DNA from: Polytrichum commune
Taxonomy: Eukaryota > Streptophyta > Polytrichopsida > Polytrichales > Polytrichaceae
Assembly (NCBI GenBank): GCA_950295325.1
Contig: OX485809.1
Span: 248,001 to 312,000 of the forward strand
Direction of reading: 5' to 3'
Length of the DNA stretch: 64,000 nt
The notes under the pieces are model-generated. The model saw only the letters and a program-made list of their open reading frames with translations, did no database searches and was not told the origin of the DNA. Shown in pieces: positions 1 to 11,402 of this stretch. The position numbers were made by a program, and so were the translations under genes. Numbering within the stretch: the first letter of the stretch is position 1; every line of letters starts with the position of its first letter.

Positions 1-51
1 TGGATACTCTTGAAGTGGGATATGGTTTGTTGGGGTGGTGTTAACCGACAG

Positions 52-293
52 ATGACATTATGCAAGGGATCGAGCTGCTGACTTCGAGTGGAGTGGCTGT
101 GCAGCCAATGAAGAACATGCTTCACCGAGTGGGATCCTCAGAAGGCCTCCATAGTGTAGAGATGGATGGTTTAGTTAAAAAAGTGTCAAATGAAGTGGAT
201 CCAGAAGACGATGGTATAAGTTTCATGAATTTCCGCGGCCTTCTCATGCGCATGCCCGACTTGCTCACAAATTTTGACATCTTTACAACATAG
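52..293 (+). CDS. Possible terminal exon of an EF-hand protein (partial)
   Basis: An open frame follows a plausible splice acceptor (CAG ending at 51) and stops at 291-293. The last 35 residues look like one EF-hand: a helix, then a loop starting VDPEDDGISF, then a helix ending in RMPDLLTNF. The loop is one residue short of the canonical 12 and lacks the final Glu, so calcium binding is doubtful. The pattern resembles the EF-hand stretch that precedes the membrane part of NOX5/RBOH-type oxidases, but here the protein simply ends. Upstream exons lie outside the window. It could equally be a chance frame or a gene fragment, and no function is assigned. Confidence 0.3.
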
Positions 294-2930
294 GATCACG
301 ACTGTTGCTTGTGATTTCAACAAACAAATGGAGGGAATAAACGAGTGGGAGTTGTTTCAATAGAGAGGTAATTTGCTGTTCCCTTAGGTTAAGGTAAGTT
401 CTGGTGACATGCTTATTTTAGGGAAGAGATAGATAGATAGATAGATAGAGTAAGTGTGTGTGTGGGTGGGTGGCTGGTCAATCGGTTATAGGGGAGGCAT
501 CCGGGTATCCCAATGCGCTTACGAGAACTTGCTCCGGAGATTTATGAGTAGGTTTTAGTTAAGTAGGTTTCGCACATGTTCATGGTTTTATCTACCAAGC
601 AATGACATGTTGGATAGTTTTTGTCCCATCCCCAAATGCCTTACTACTCATCTATCTTACCATCGGTTTTTGTTAATCCAGCTCCTCGTGCCCTCATAGC
701 GAAGACTAAAAAACAACCAATCACAAGGGCGGGAGGCAACACTTTCAAAGGTCCTACATTCTTGTCTCATGTCTAAGTACCGGTGGGAGGGTCGGTGCTG
801 AAGGCTTAAAACCTCCACTTTTAAACCACACCACATCATTTGCCAACTAGGCTCAGCACTAGATAATGTCGATGGTGTGAAGGCCGTGTTTTTAGAACCA
901 ACTTTTAGGCTTAGCTAAAGTCAGGTGGGGAGGGGGCATAAGTGGAACTTGATTGTAGTCTGTGTGTGTTTGTTATTGCTTGCAAGTTTTGGATGCTTCT
1001 ATATGGGTGGAGCTTGGCTAGAAGTTTAGAAAATATCAATTGGCCATAAACTCTAGATTGTTCAAGTATCTAATCTTTGAATGCTCATGCAAACGGTTGT
1101 AATCAGGTGATGCTCTTCAATGTGTGGATATCTGTGATGAATTTCTATACGAATATGCGTAACTAAGTTGACTTCCTGAATATGTTGCCTGATTACCCAT
1201 GAAATTACCTTGGGTCAAAACCGGATTACAAAACCTTTTGATGATTTTTTTGATTCAACCATATTGGAAACACGATTATTATATATTTCTTGTCTTATGT
1301 TACCGTGGTAATAGATTTTCAAATTAGTGTGGAATGTCAATAAATCTGCGTGGGGCGATCTAATTGCACATATTTGTGAACAACATGCAGTATTTAACTG
1401 TGTTTTGACTCTCCTCCATTGTAAGGTATACATACCTTAAATTTTGCAACCTACGTATGATTGGTGACAAAGTTGAATTGTCCATAAAAAATGATCCAAT
1501 AGTAGAGATACAGTAATAAAGTGGCACCATCATTCCTAGCGGCTTGGGCAATCGTTGGTGATGTTCGAGGGAGGTTGAGGCCTTTGAGTGGGCCCTTCTT
1601 AGAAGCTTCTCATAAAGCACTCGTGATATGGATAAATAGCTTTAAGTAAGATTTCTTCCCACAAACAAGGTCCAGAAAATCAGCTAACTCTCTAGTTTGA
1701 TAACTTTCATTAAAACCTTAATTGTAATGAGGCGGCTTGGGCATGCTATTGATTAGCTCTCATATACGTTCGCTACCTCATACGCTAGCTAATTCTCTTA
1801 CCTGGGTACTCCGGGAACAATTATATAACTTATTTGAGTGGTTACTTACTCTAACCAAAGCCTTGACCATGAAGTACGGTTGGACCGTTACGGTCGTTTT
1901 AGACTACGGTGAAGAAGTGCATTGGTCAAGAAATCTAGGGGAATGGAGCAGTATGAGGACTTCAAGCATAGATGAAAAATAATGACATGGCTGCCAACAC
2001 GGAAAAGCTTTTTGCTAGGGGTGTTCTCTAGAGGTTAACTTTCTTGCGAACCATCAAACCCTCCGACAAGAAACTTGACCTTTGGAGAACTCCAACTTGA
2101 GGCTCTTTTTTCTTTTTCTTTTTTGCCCCCCTATATCAGTTTTCCATCTTGTTTCTCCATCTTGTCCGCCACACCACACAAGCCCTTGCCTCAAATAACC
2201 TGTGTCCGGGGCTCCACAATTCTTGACGTGTCTCCAACGTCGGATGGTGCAAGGGGAAGCCACTACTCTCCAGGCGGAGTGCAGGCGGAGTGTTCACGAT
2301 TGAAGCCTTCAATGCCCTTCAAACACGATTTGGCCCTTCAAAAATGCAACCCCAACTTGAAAATGAAGACATCACTCGAAGTCCTCAATACAATCCGCCC
2401 GCCACAACAACCAACAAGCGTAGGGCATTGTCAGCACAAGCAGTGGAGTCGGATGGTTGATTCTTAATTCCTCCACATTGTACTGGAACCACGTACCACA
2501 CATATTATTTTATGCACAAGTTCAACATCAGCTTCGTATTTCATTTCTATATTCTTGGATCGATGGACGTCTCGGATGTGAACGAGCCCTTCAAAATGGA
2601 ACGCCCATGAGGGCTTCAATCTTGGAACACTGGCCGGGTGCGGGCGCGGGCCAGGGCCAGGGCGCGGGCTGCCCTTATCCTGATCGAACGGTGGGCGAAG
2701 GGGTGGCAGCAGGAGTGGATCGCAGCCCCTTCACGTGGCTGCCACCAAGCCCTCGCTCGCTCGCTCCCTCGCCTGCCTATCCCCCGCTCGCGCTGTCGCC
2801 TCTCGCTCGCTCGCTTCTTCTTCTTCTTCTTCTTCTTCTTCTTCCGTTGCTGCCCTCCCTCTTGCCTGCCCCTCTCTCGCTCGCTCGCTCGCCTGCCTTC
2901 CTCGCGTCTCGTTTGTGCGCTTGCTAAGCG
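294..2930. other. Intergenic region and tufA promoter/leader
   Basis: No gene is recognised here. A short GATA microsatellite lies at about 427-450. The first 2.3 kb are AT-rich. From about 2640 the sequence turns GC-rich with pyrimidine-rich CTCG and CTT runs, typical of a plant 5' leader, and leads into the tufA start codon. Confidence 0.6.
2813..2845. repeat. TTC/CTT microsatellite in the tufA leader
   Basis: About nine TTC units lie some 90 bases before the tufA start codon, flanked by CTCG repeats. CT-rich stretches are common in plant 5' leaders and promoters. Any role in expression is inferred. Confidence 0.8.
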
Positions 2931-4887
2931 ATGGCCCTCGCTTCCGACTTGGCCCGAGCTGCCGTGCAGGCGCCCGTGCTGTGCCGGGCGGCTCCGCGGG
3001 CAGGGGTGGAGACGAACGGCAATGCGCAGCTGGCTTTGAGGACGCCCTTCGTGGTGCGCGGTGCCGACCTTGCGTCGCTGCGCGGGCGGACGATTTTGGT
3101 GGACGGGGCTGTGCAGACGGCCGGGGAGAGGCGGCGGGTGTTCACCGTGCGGGCGGCCCGGGAGAAGTTCGAGAGGACGAAGCCGCATGTCAACATTGGC
3201 ACCATCGGCCACGTCGACCATGGCAAGACCACTCTCACCGCTGCCCTCACCATGGCCCTCGCCTCCGTGGGAGGCAGCGTCGCCAAGAATTACGCCGACA
3301 TTGACGCCGCTCCCGAGGAGCGGGCCCGTGGTATCACCATCAACACGGCGACCGTGGAGTACGAGACGGAGAACCGGCACTACGCCCACGTCGATTGCCC
3401 TGGCCACGCGGACTACGTGAAGAACATGATCACCGGTGCTGCCCAGATGGACGGCGCCATCCTTGTGGTGTCTGGCTCCGACGGCCCAATGCCCCAGACC
3501 AAGGAACACATTCTGCTGGCCAAGCAAGTCGGTGTGCCCAACATGGTGGTCTTCCTCAACAAACAGGACCAGGTTCGTCCAGTCCATCCATTTCCTCCTT
3601 TCCGCCAATTGCAGGGATTCGCTCGAATTGAATTGGTTCTCAACGCAATGCGTGTTGGTACAATTTCCTCTGGGGCCTCATCCTCTGAACAGAAGCTGCA
3701 ATTGAGTCCAATTTCGTTACCCAGGAAGAGCTTCATTTTCAGGGGTTTTCCGGGTGAGGGCATGGCTAATTCCGTCCAGGGTCTCCACGCATGGAACATC
3801 ATAGTATAACCTTATTTCGGGATGGCCGTCCTTGGATCCTTCCTGGGTGGAAGGGTAAGGTCGAGCTTTGAACATTTCGTATGTTGAGCTGAATGAGTAG
3901 CCTGTAGGCGCAGGGATTTTGAAACCGAATAGTGTACTGCATTACAATCACGTTGGTATTTCTCCTCCTTTGCATTTTGCTTGGCGAGATACTTAATTAG
4001 CACAATCCTCGTAGGTTACGGAAGTGAAGGGTCTCCTGCGTTGGCATTTGGTGACAAAGCAATCGTTGGTGTTGCAGGTTGACGACGAGGAGCTTTTGGA
4101 GCTGGTGGAGATGGAAATTAGGGACACTTTGAACTCGTACGAGTTCCCTGGTGACGAGGTACCCATTGTGTCCGGCTCTGCATTGCTGGCGTTGGAGGCT
4201 CTGATTGCCAAACCCGAGTTGAAGAAGGGAGACAACATGTGGGTGGACAAGATCTACGACCTGATGGAGAAGGTGGACGAGTACATCCCTGTGCCCCAGA
4301 GGCAGACAGAATTGCCATTCTTGATGGCCATCGAAGACGTGTTCTCCATCACCGGACGAGGAACCGTGGCCACCGGACGAGTGGAGAGGGGTATCGTGAA
4401 GATAGGAGAGACCGTGGAGCTGGTGGGATTGAAGGACACCAGGACCACGACGGTGACGGGACTTGAGATGTTCCAGAAGTTGCTGGACGAGGCATTCGCA
4501 GGGGACAACGTGGGGGTGTTGCTGCGAGGAATCCAAAAGATGGATATCCAGAGGGGTATGGTGCTTGCAAAGCCCGGCTCTATCAAGGGGCACACCAAGT
4601 TCGAGGCATCCGTGTACGTGTTGAAGAAGGAAGAGGGAGGCCGACATTCACCTTTCTTCGTCGGGTACAAACCCCAATTCTACCTGCGAACGACAGATGT
4701 GACAGGGTCAGTGGTGAAGATCGAGAACGACGCAGGAGAGGAGACGAAGATGGTGGTGCCCGGAGACAGAGTGAACCTAGAGATCCACTTGATCATGCCC
4801 GTGGCTTGCGAGGCCAAGATGAGATTCGCCATCAGGGAGGGAGGGCGAACAGTAGGTGCCGGAGTCATCGCCAAGATCATTAGCTAG
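2931..4887 (+). CDS. tufA: Chloroplast translation elongation factor EF-Tu, nuclear gene
   Basis: Exons are 2931-3572 and 4078-4887 (phase 0), giving 483 aa. The product is a GTPase that delivers aminoacyl-tRNA to chloroplast ribosomes. About 76 Ala/Arg-rich N-terminal residues act as a transit peptide; the mature part begins near [18 protein letters not shown]. All G motifs are intact: GHVDHGKT (93-100), RGITI (133-137), DCPGH (155-159), NKQD (210-213) and SGSAL (246-250). Domains 2 and 3 end in VIAKII-S. The intron falls exactly between NKQDQ and VDDEELLEL, and the joined residues match plastid EF-Tu. Retaining the intron would add about 78 residues and a stop at 3809. Its nuclear location with introns fits land plants; most green algae keep tufA in the plastid. 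Exon 1 is very GC-rich. The identification is firm. Confidence 0.97.
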
Positions 4888-7800
4888 AATCTAAAAGAGA
4901 GTCTTGTAGGCGTAGATTATTATTTTGAGTTGCCTGTCACATCTTCTTTAGCCAATGAAAGCCAATTCACACACCAATTCCTGAGTGCAGCAGCTATCGT
5001 TTTGCTTTAGTTGTTTACGGCTGCTTGCTCGGTAGGTGGTTGTCTCCTCAGTGTAAATCCCCATCTCAATCAACATCGTATCGATGATGCTCTCAAATGG
5101 GAAGCATCTACCTAGGTTACCAACACGTCTTGGTTCCAAAGTCTGTTGATGAGGTGGTGAAACGTAGGTCACCAATCTAAAATGTACTGAAGAGCATTGC
5201 GTATTGTATCCCAAATCAACCAGGCCTGCGTATTTGTGCCGGTTGTTTAGACTTCAGTACCAACAAGCTTCCATTTGTATACTGTGATGTGCGAGATTTG
5301 CATGAAAACTTTAATATTAGGTCTCCACCCCAATGAACATTATAACTTTGCTGCTCTCAAATGGGAAGTATCCGTCTTTGTTTTCTACATTCCCTGGTTG
5401 GAAAGTATGTTCATTGTAAGGTGAAAGGTTGCCCACTGAATAGCACTGTAGAGAAACCGATGTTCATGTCCAAATCTAGCCTTCATTTCTGCGCTGGTTC
5501 TGTAACTCAGGGAATAATATATTGCGAACTGTATATAGGCATGCATGAATTTTGCATGAAAAGCTTGATCTTGGGTCTCACTTCAGTCTCCCTTACGAAC
5601 TGCATCAAATGATAGCCTAAGTTCAAATCTTATTTCAACTTTTGCCATCTGCTCCCATCTCTCCAATTTGCCATGTCAATGAGTCCTAGCGATTGAACAC
5701 AGGGCTTTGTTACTGGATAAGTTTGAAAATAGAACTGCTCTAGACGTCTAGACCCCTTGAGATTATTGAAGATACGGTTTTATCTGAGATATACAGAACT
5801 TTACACTCTGTAAGGTCATAAGAATTGGCTTAAATTACACATACTTCATTCAACAAATGCTCTCTTCAACTGAAGTTATCTAATAAAGTTTGATATCCTT
5901 CCCAGAAAACAAAGGAGTTTGTTTCTAAAATATAAATCTATACTTATTTTATCTCCATCTTGCCCGTAGTAATTAGTTGAATCCTCAAAAATTCTGCTTA
6001 AATCATGTTTGTGGGCTTCTGGATAGTGATTGTGTCAGTGTGTTTATCTGGATGGTGCCTGGGTTGTTGCAATAAATTAGTAAATGTGACCTGCCCCAAT
6101 TCTAGTGACAAATACTACACTAACTCACATGACTGAACAGTGCGAGTGAGGAGACTATGCAAGGAAGAAAATATGTGGAGTAGTATCGTATGAAATAATA
6201 GGTCAAATTTCACATAAATTTTCAAGAGGCACATATGTCGAAATTTGAAATTTTCAAAACCAATATTGAAATATATTATCATGACTGATGGATGGAAACA
6301 AAATGATCAGTTAACTCATCATCCAAAAATTAGAATCGTGTGTTTTTCTCCAACGTTGCCCCAAATGGATAATTTTCATTTGGCAAACTCTCCAAAAAAA
6401 TTTTATCATTCCAAATGCCTTTAAATTTGTTCCAAAGGATGGGTTTTGGAGTTGCTTATGCAGTCCAAATAACTTCTTGATCATTTATGTTGAGGAAATC
6501 GTTGGAAAGTGTCAAAAAAAAAAAAAAAACATGGTCGGGTTTGGGCAAACATGAAAGGTGTTTTCCTCATTCAAAACCCTTAACCTCTAAATACCCTCAA
6601 TGAAATCCCTCCAAAAAATACCTCAATGAATTTAAGTTTATCTACACATTTAATACATTGGGTATAACAACTTATGGGTGCACACTATTAAGCAACCCAC
6701 AATATTTAACATCAGAGGTTTGTATTTCAAGTGACAATATTGGTATCAATTGAAAACAGTGTGTCGTTAATTGCTATCTATTCGATTAGTGGTCATCCCT
6801 CCTTGGAGTGGCACGTGCCAAGTAAAGATGTTACTCACCACCAAAACCTTTCTTCAAGAAACACCTCTAGTTGTTTCAAATTATGACATCTCATTCACAT
6901 CTTTATCGCTTTCTACAAGTAACAATCCAACATTTTGTACAGCTTCTCATGCCCTTTCTATAGAGACAAAGATTGCCTCCTAACTCTTAGCTTGGTATTT
7001 GAGCGCATTGGCCATTCAAAAATTAGTTGCTCTTCATCTAGGCTCGGGGGGTGCACCTTTCATTAAAACCTAGAATCACGTGCATTCACTGCATACTCTA
7101 AAAACCCCCTATATACAAGTTATTTTTTGTGAAATGAAGTAATACACGTACAATTGCAACAATAAATATACAAGTGACAATATGTATACACAAAAAAACA
7201 TCCATTCATATATAGTCAGTAACATAAGTATACAAATATACTTTTGAACAATAATCAACCCCTATAATATGTATAACAAAATATCCTAGCTTTCATTAGC
7301 AAAGTCGTTGAAAACTTTTTCATCTCCCGGATGTAACTCATAAACATTTGATTCACCAATATATGTCATTGTAGCCAATGCAATTATTGTCTCTAAGTCT
7401 ACCATCAAATGATCAGTAAGATCATATGTCCACTTGTTGTTAGCCCCTTTTTGATACCAACATAAACCAATCTCCTTGTTACTTTGAGTTGAACGAATCA
7501 TTTCAAAACCCTAATATTGCCTCTTTCCCCGATATTACCTTGACACCTTGTACATGGTTCATACTACCCTATAAGGTTGCTAACAAAAATCGTTAATCCT
7601 AGTTAATCCTAATTTCATCCAATATGAAAACTTATGATATGTAGTATAATAACAGTACCATACAAGTACAACTATTGTATGCTTTTTAAAGGCCTTCCAC
7701 ATATGTACGTAACTATAAATTATAACATGTATACCATATGTATACGTAATACGGCAAGGTCCAAATCAATACCCCTCCTGTGCACTCACGTATACTCGTG

Positions 7801-9071
7801 CATGTTTAGTACAGTGCACCCCCCCCCCCCCCCCCCGAGCATCCAGGTAGTGTGACTAGGCTCTTTGGATGCACATTCTCATTAGCTTTCATTTGATAAC
7901 TTACCTACACTTACAAGATAGTTACGAGATGAAGTTTGCATGACAGTCAAAAATCCAAGAACCCCCCCTCCCTTCTTATGTCAAATTACACAGCCATACA
8001 TGCTTAGTAACAATAAGCAAAGCTGGAACTATAGTATGCTTAGTGCATGCACATCCATTATACTCCTACTCTACTTGAGCATTGATATGAAGTTGGTTTT
8101 CTCTTCTACACTTACCTCTCCTCAACCACACACAACTTCCCCTACCTACATCTCACTATCAATGGAGCACATATAAACCACACCCTACCCACATTGGCTT
8201 GCCACCACCCATCTATCACATGCTTGACAAACAATCACAATACCAACAAAACAACATCACCATCAATACATCATCCTACCCACACCAGACCACACATGAT
8301 TGCTATGATATGAGCAGTGAGCATAATTTCATGAGCAGTGCGCAAACTCTAATGAGCAGTGAGTTCAATTTTCAATCATCAAAAGTGAAACTTTATTTCT
8401 TCAAAATTTCAATAACCGTGGGGCAAGGGCCTATTTCCGTGTTGATATTAACTTAAATTAAACGAATTTAACAAAGATGAGATGATGTCATACAAATTAG
8501 GGCTGACATCACAATATTCCCAAATGAAGTAAATGTGAAAAACAATAGTTTGGGTACTTTGAGAAATAGCATTGATTTAGGGTTGAAACTAATTGAGAGT
8601 AAAGGGTTACCGTTAGAAGAACACAAGAAAGAACACAAGTAAGAACAACATGCAGAACACGAGCGAGAGAGAGTACGAGCATGACCTTGAGGCTAAATGC
8701 CAGCATTGGCACAACCACGTTTAAGAGCCAAAAGAGGTTGACTATTTGGAGTGCAATGAATGGGTGCATGGGTGCATAGATTTAGGTGGATTCATGTGTG
8801 CACTCAAATGTAGTGGGTGCATAATATGCAACTTGTAGAAAATACCACAAACAATTTCATCACAACCAAACCAAATTATAGGTACATGTTCATGACTGTG
8901 GTATTACATTTATACATATTTTGTGGAAAATTGAATATTGCATGCTCAACAACAAACATTGAAGAGTCAAAACATTACATGTATATTGATTTTAATTATT
9001 ACAATCCAATTGAAAACTTGACATTGGAGAATTCTCAACATACATCTTCAGCCAATTAATATTTTTCATTT

Positions 9072-9650
9072 TCACAATAAACTAGAATTTCCAATATATA
9101 TGTCCATGAACATTTCTACTAATCGTCTAGGATGAAGATCCGATGATTGGCTTGATGTCTCTAGTGAAACTTCTTGTTGTTGGGCCAGATGTTGTGCCAT
9201 TGACTTTGCTTGTATTGGTAGCACCAAAATTTGGAGTTGTTGGTACTTTTGCAAACCAATCTTTCAATCAATCCAATGCTAATCATGCAACCAAAAAAAA
9301 ATACAATGTTAATACGAGATGAAGTAATATATTGAAAAATAAATTGAAATATACAAATTTATTGTATGAAATTTGTAATTAGCTTGAAGACTTACTCACT
9401 ATTCAAAATTGGATAAATTGATTGCCACAAATTTGCACCCTTGCTTTGGAGCTACATCCTCAAAATTTGGACCAATACTTGAAGAAGGTTCCGAGGGTGC
9501 TTGAGATACATTGGTTGCTTCAACATTCAAACTTTGGAATAAAGCATTCAATAATCCCATATGTATTTCTTCATATGCTTCAAAACGATAAATGTGTCTT
9601 TCACTTTCTTTTGCAGCATCTCCACCTCTCCCTCCCACCCATAACAAAAT
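9072..9650 (-). pseudogene. Unidentified coding-like fragment with one possible intron
   Basis: On the minus strand a frame rich in Glu, Asn and Ser ends at a strong donor (GTGAGTAAG, exon end at 9400). A second Gln/Ser-rich frame containing MAQHLAQQQEVS runs to a stop at 9072. They could be two exons of one small or decayed gene. The composition recalls transposon-associated SANT/MYB-like proteins, but no diagnostic motif is present. No function is assigned. Confidence 0.2.
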
Positions 9651-11218
9651 GCCAAAGATTACGTGTTAGGAAGGGTCCCATCCCATTCATAGCTCAACAT
9701 TTGGGATCATGCATCAATTAGGATAGTGGGTGCGCAAGGACTCAACCTCGGCCCTTCACATTGAACATATTTAAATACCTCCTGAAACATGCATCCTCGG
9801 CATGTCCACTCCATTATACCCACCCAAACTTATGTGACAATCCAAACACACCTAACCCCCCCCCCCCCAACTCCCACCACCAAGGATACCCAAACCCACT
9901 AATTAATCACAACCCCTTTATTGACACCCCAACGTTGCAAATCCTTTTGAAACAACACATAACCTATTATAGAGCCTCCTACTTGCTTGTAGGCAATACT
10001 TCTAGGAGCTACCTTGAATGAGGTAAACCCATTCAACAAACTCTAGAAAGAACATGCCCTTAATCACGTTGACACTAAAATTGCCTAAGTACACTTTATT
10101 TAATTAGTTATGTACAATGTTGCAAATACTATCACTTATTAAGCGATTTGTCATCTGATTTTCAACCATCCATGACAACATTTCATTACACAAATGTTGG
10201 AATGCAAAATATACCAGATTTGTTTCAACAACCGGAACGGATTTCATGCAGTATGCCACGGAGCATGGGCGAACAAGAGCAAGCACACAACCCGCAAATC
10301 AACATCCCCACACTGCACGTAGGGTTTTGGGCAACGATGAGCTAAAATAGGTTGGGATGACAATACATAATCCTAAACTTATTCATAAGAGGTGTCATTA
10401 GAAAAGTTACGACATTGACATCATTGAATACTATATTCCACACTAAATACAATACACCCCGACCTCCATAATGTCACCCTTTGTAATGTCACTCCTCCTC
10501 TTATATCCCAAAACCCTAGGGGACGCATGCCCTCAATTTAAATCTCCCTCGTTGTCACATTTCCCTCTCATGTATCATGGGTTTTCACATAAAAACAACC
10601 CACCAAAGAATTCGGACTACACGCTTGCATACGTTACATTACATCATCATTGTTGTCATTATTGCAATGTCGACTTTGAACTACTCCATAGTGTCACACA
10701 ATACACTAATTCTCTATTATCATGCATCCATGTTAACACTGCAGACCTCCTTGATATCACGTGCACTTTGGTTGCCACAAGGCGTGATATTAGGGAGGTT
10801 AGAGTGTATTTTAGTGTACACTAGTACGACGATCGAGTGAGACTTATTTTAACTCCACACCAAAACAAAGAGGCCCAGGTGTAGGGGAGGAGGCTAAGAT
10901 GCTAAAAGATAAAGTGGGGCCCATCTCCACATGCCAAGTCTACGAGTCGACCGTAGCCTGCGTGCCTGTGATGAGCTTATCTGGAAACGGGAGCGAAAGG
11001 AACAGGAAGGTGGAAAACATGTAGCGGTGGCGTACATATGACTTCGGTGAAATGTACCCAGGGGGAACAGGGAGGTGGTTGTGTATCGAGTGCGACGAGG
11101 AAGCAACAAGCAAGAGACTCAGAGTTCGCATAGCAAGCTTGCTGCAAGCACGAGGATCTGGCAGTCACCGAGCGAGCGAGCGAACCGGCGAGAGACACAC
11201 ACTAGGAGAGAGTGAGGG

Positions 11219-11227
11219 TTAGGGTTT
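11219..11227 (+). promoter_or_regulatory. Telomere-box-like motif (TTAGGGTTT)
   Basis: TTAGGGTTT lies 176 bases before the bZIP start codon, in the presumed leader. Telo-boxes are known plant promoter or leader elements. Activity here is inferred from sequence only. Confidence 0.45.
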
Positions 11228-11402
11228 GATCGATTGCCGTGGAGCATGGGGAGCGATGGGAGATGAGCAGGGAAGGTGTGTATAGAAAGTTTGAGGGGGG
11301 AGAGATTGGGAGGGGGATTGGTTGGTCGGGGAAGGGGGGGGGAGTGGGGTTTGGAGATTGGGATTGGTTTAGCGGGAAGGGGGTAGGGTCTGGGGTGTTG
11401 CG

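Larger units (their letters stand above)
4888..11402. other. AT-rich intergenic region
   Basis: No confident gene. Contents seen: weak imperfect tandem similarity between about 5040-5200 and 5340-5600 around CTCAAATGGGAAG; a poly-A run near 6515; a run of 18 C at 7819-7836 and of 13 C at 9856-9868; three to four ATGAGCAGTG units at 8309-8362; coding-like fragments on the minus strand near 7286-7501 and 9072-9650; and a segment at 10110-10220 that recurs near 30050. The bZIP promoter and leader start at about 11.1 kb. Confidence 0.6.

Noticed and set aside
2616-3608. Long minus-strand ORF (330 codons) opposite tufA exon 1
   Set aside because: It is the antisense shadow of the GC-rich tufA exon, with poly-Lys and Arg-rich low complexity from the CTT and CTCG repeats.
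3997-4647. 216-codon minus-strand ORF
   Set aside because: Antisense of tufA exon 2; His/Leu-rich with no domain.
5040-5600. Second gene or duplicated exon after tufA
   Set aside because: The repeated CTCAAATGGGAAG blocks are weakly similar and have no shared open frame.
8309-8362. CRISPR-like short repeats (ATGAGCAGTG units)
   Set aside because: Few short units with no spacers of constant length; the genome is eukaryotic.
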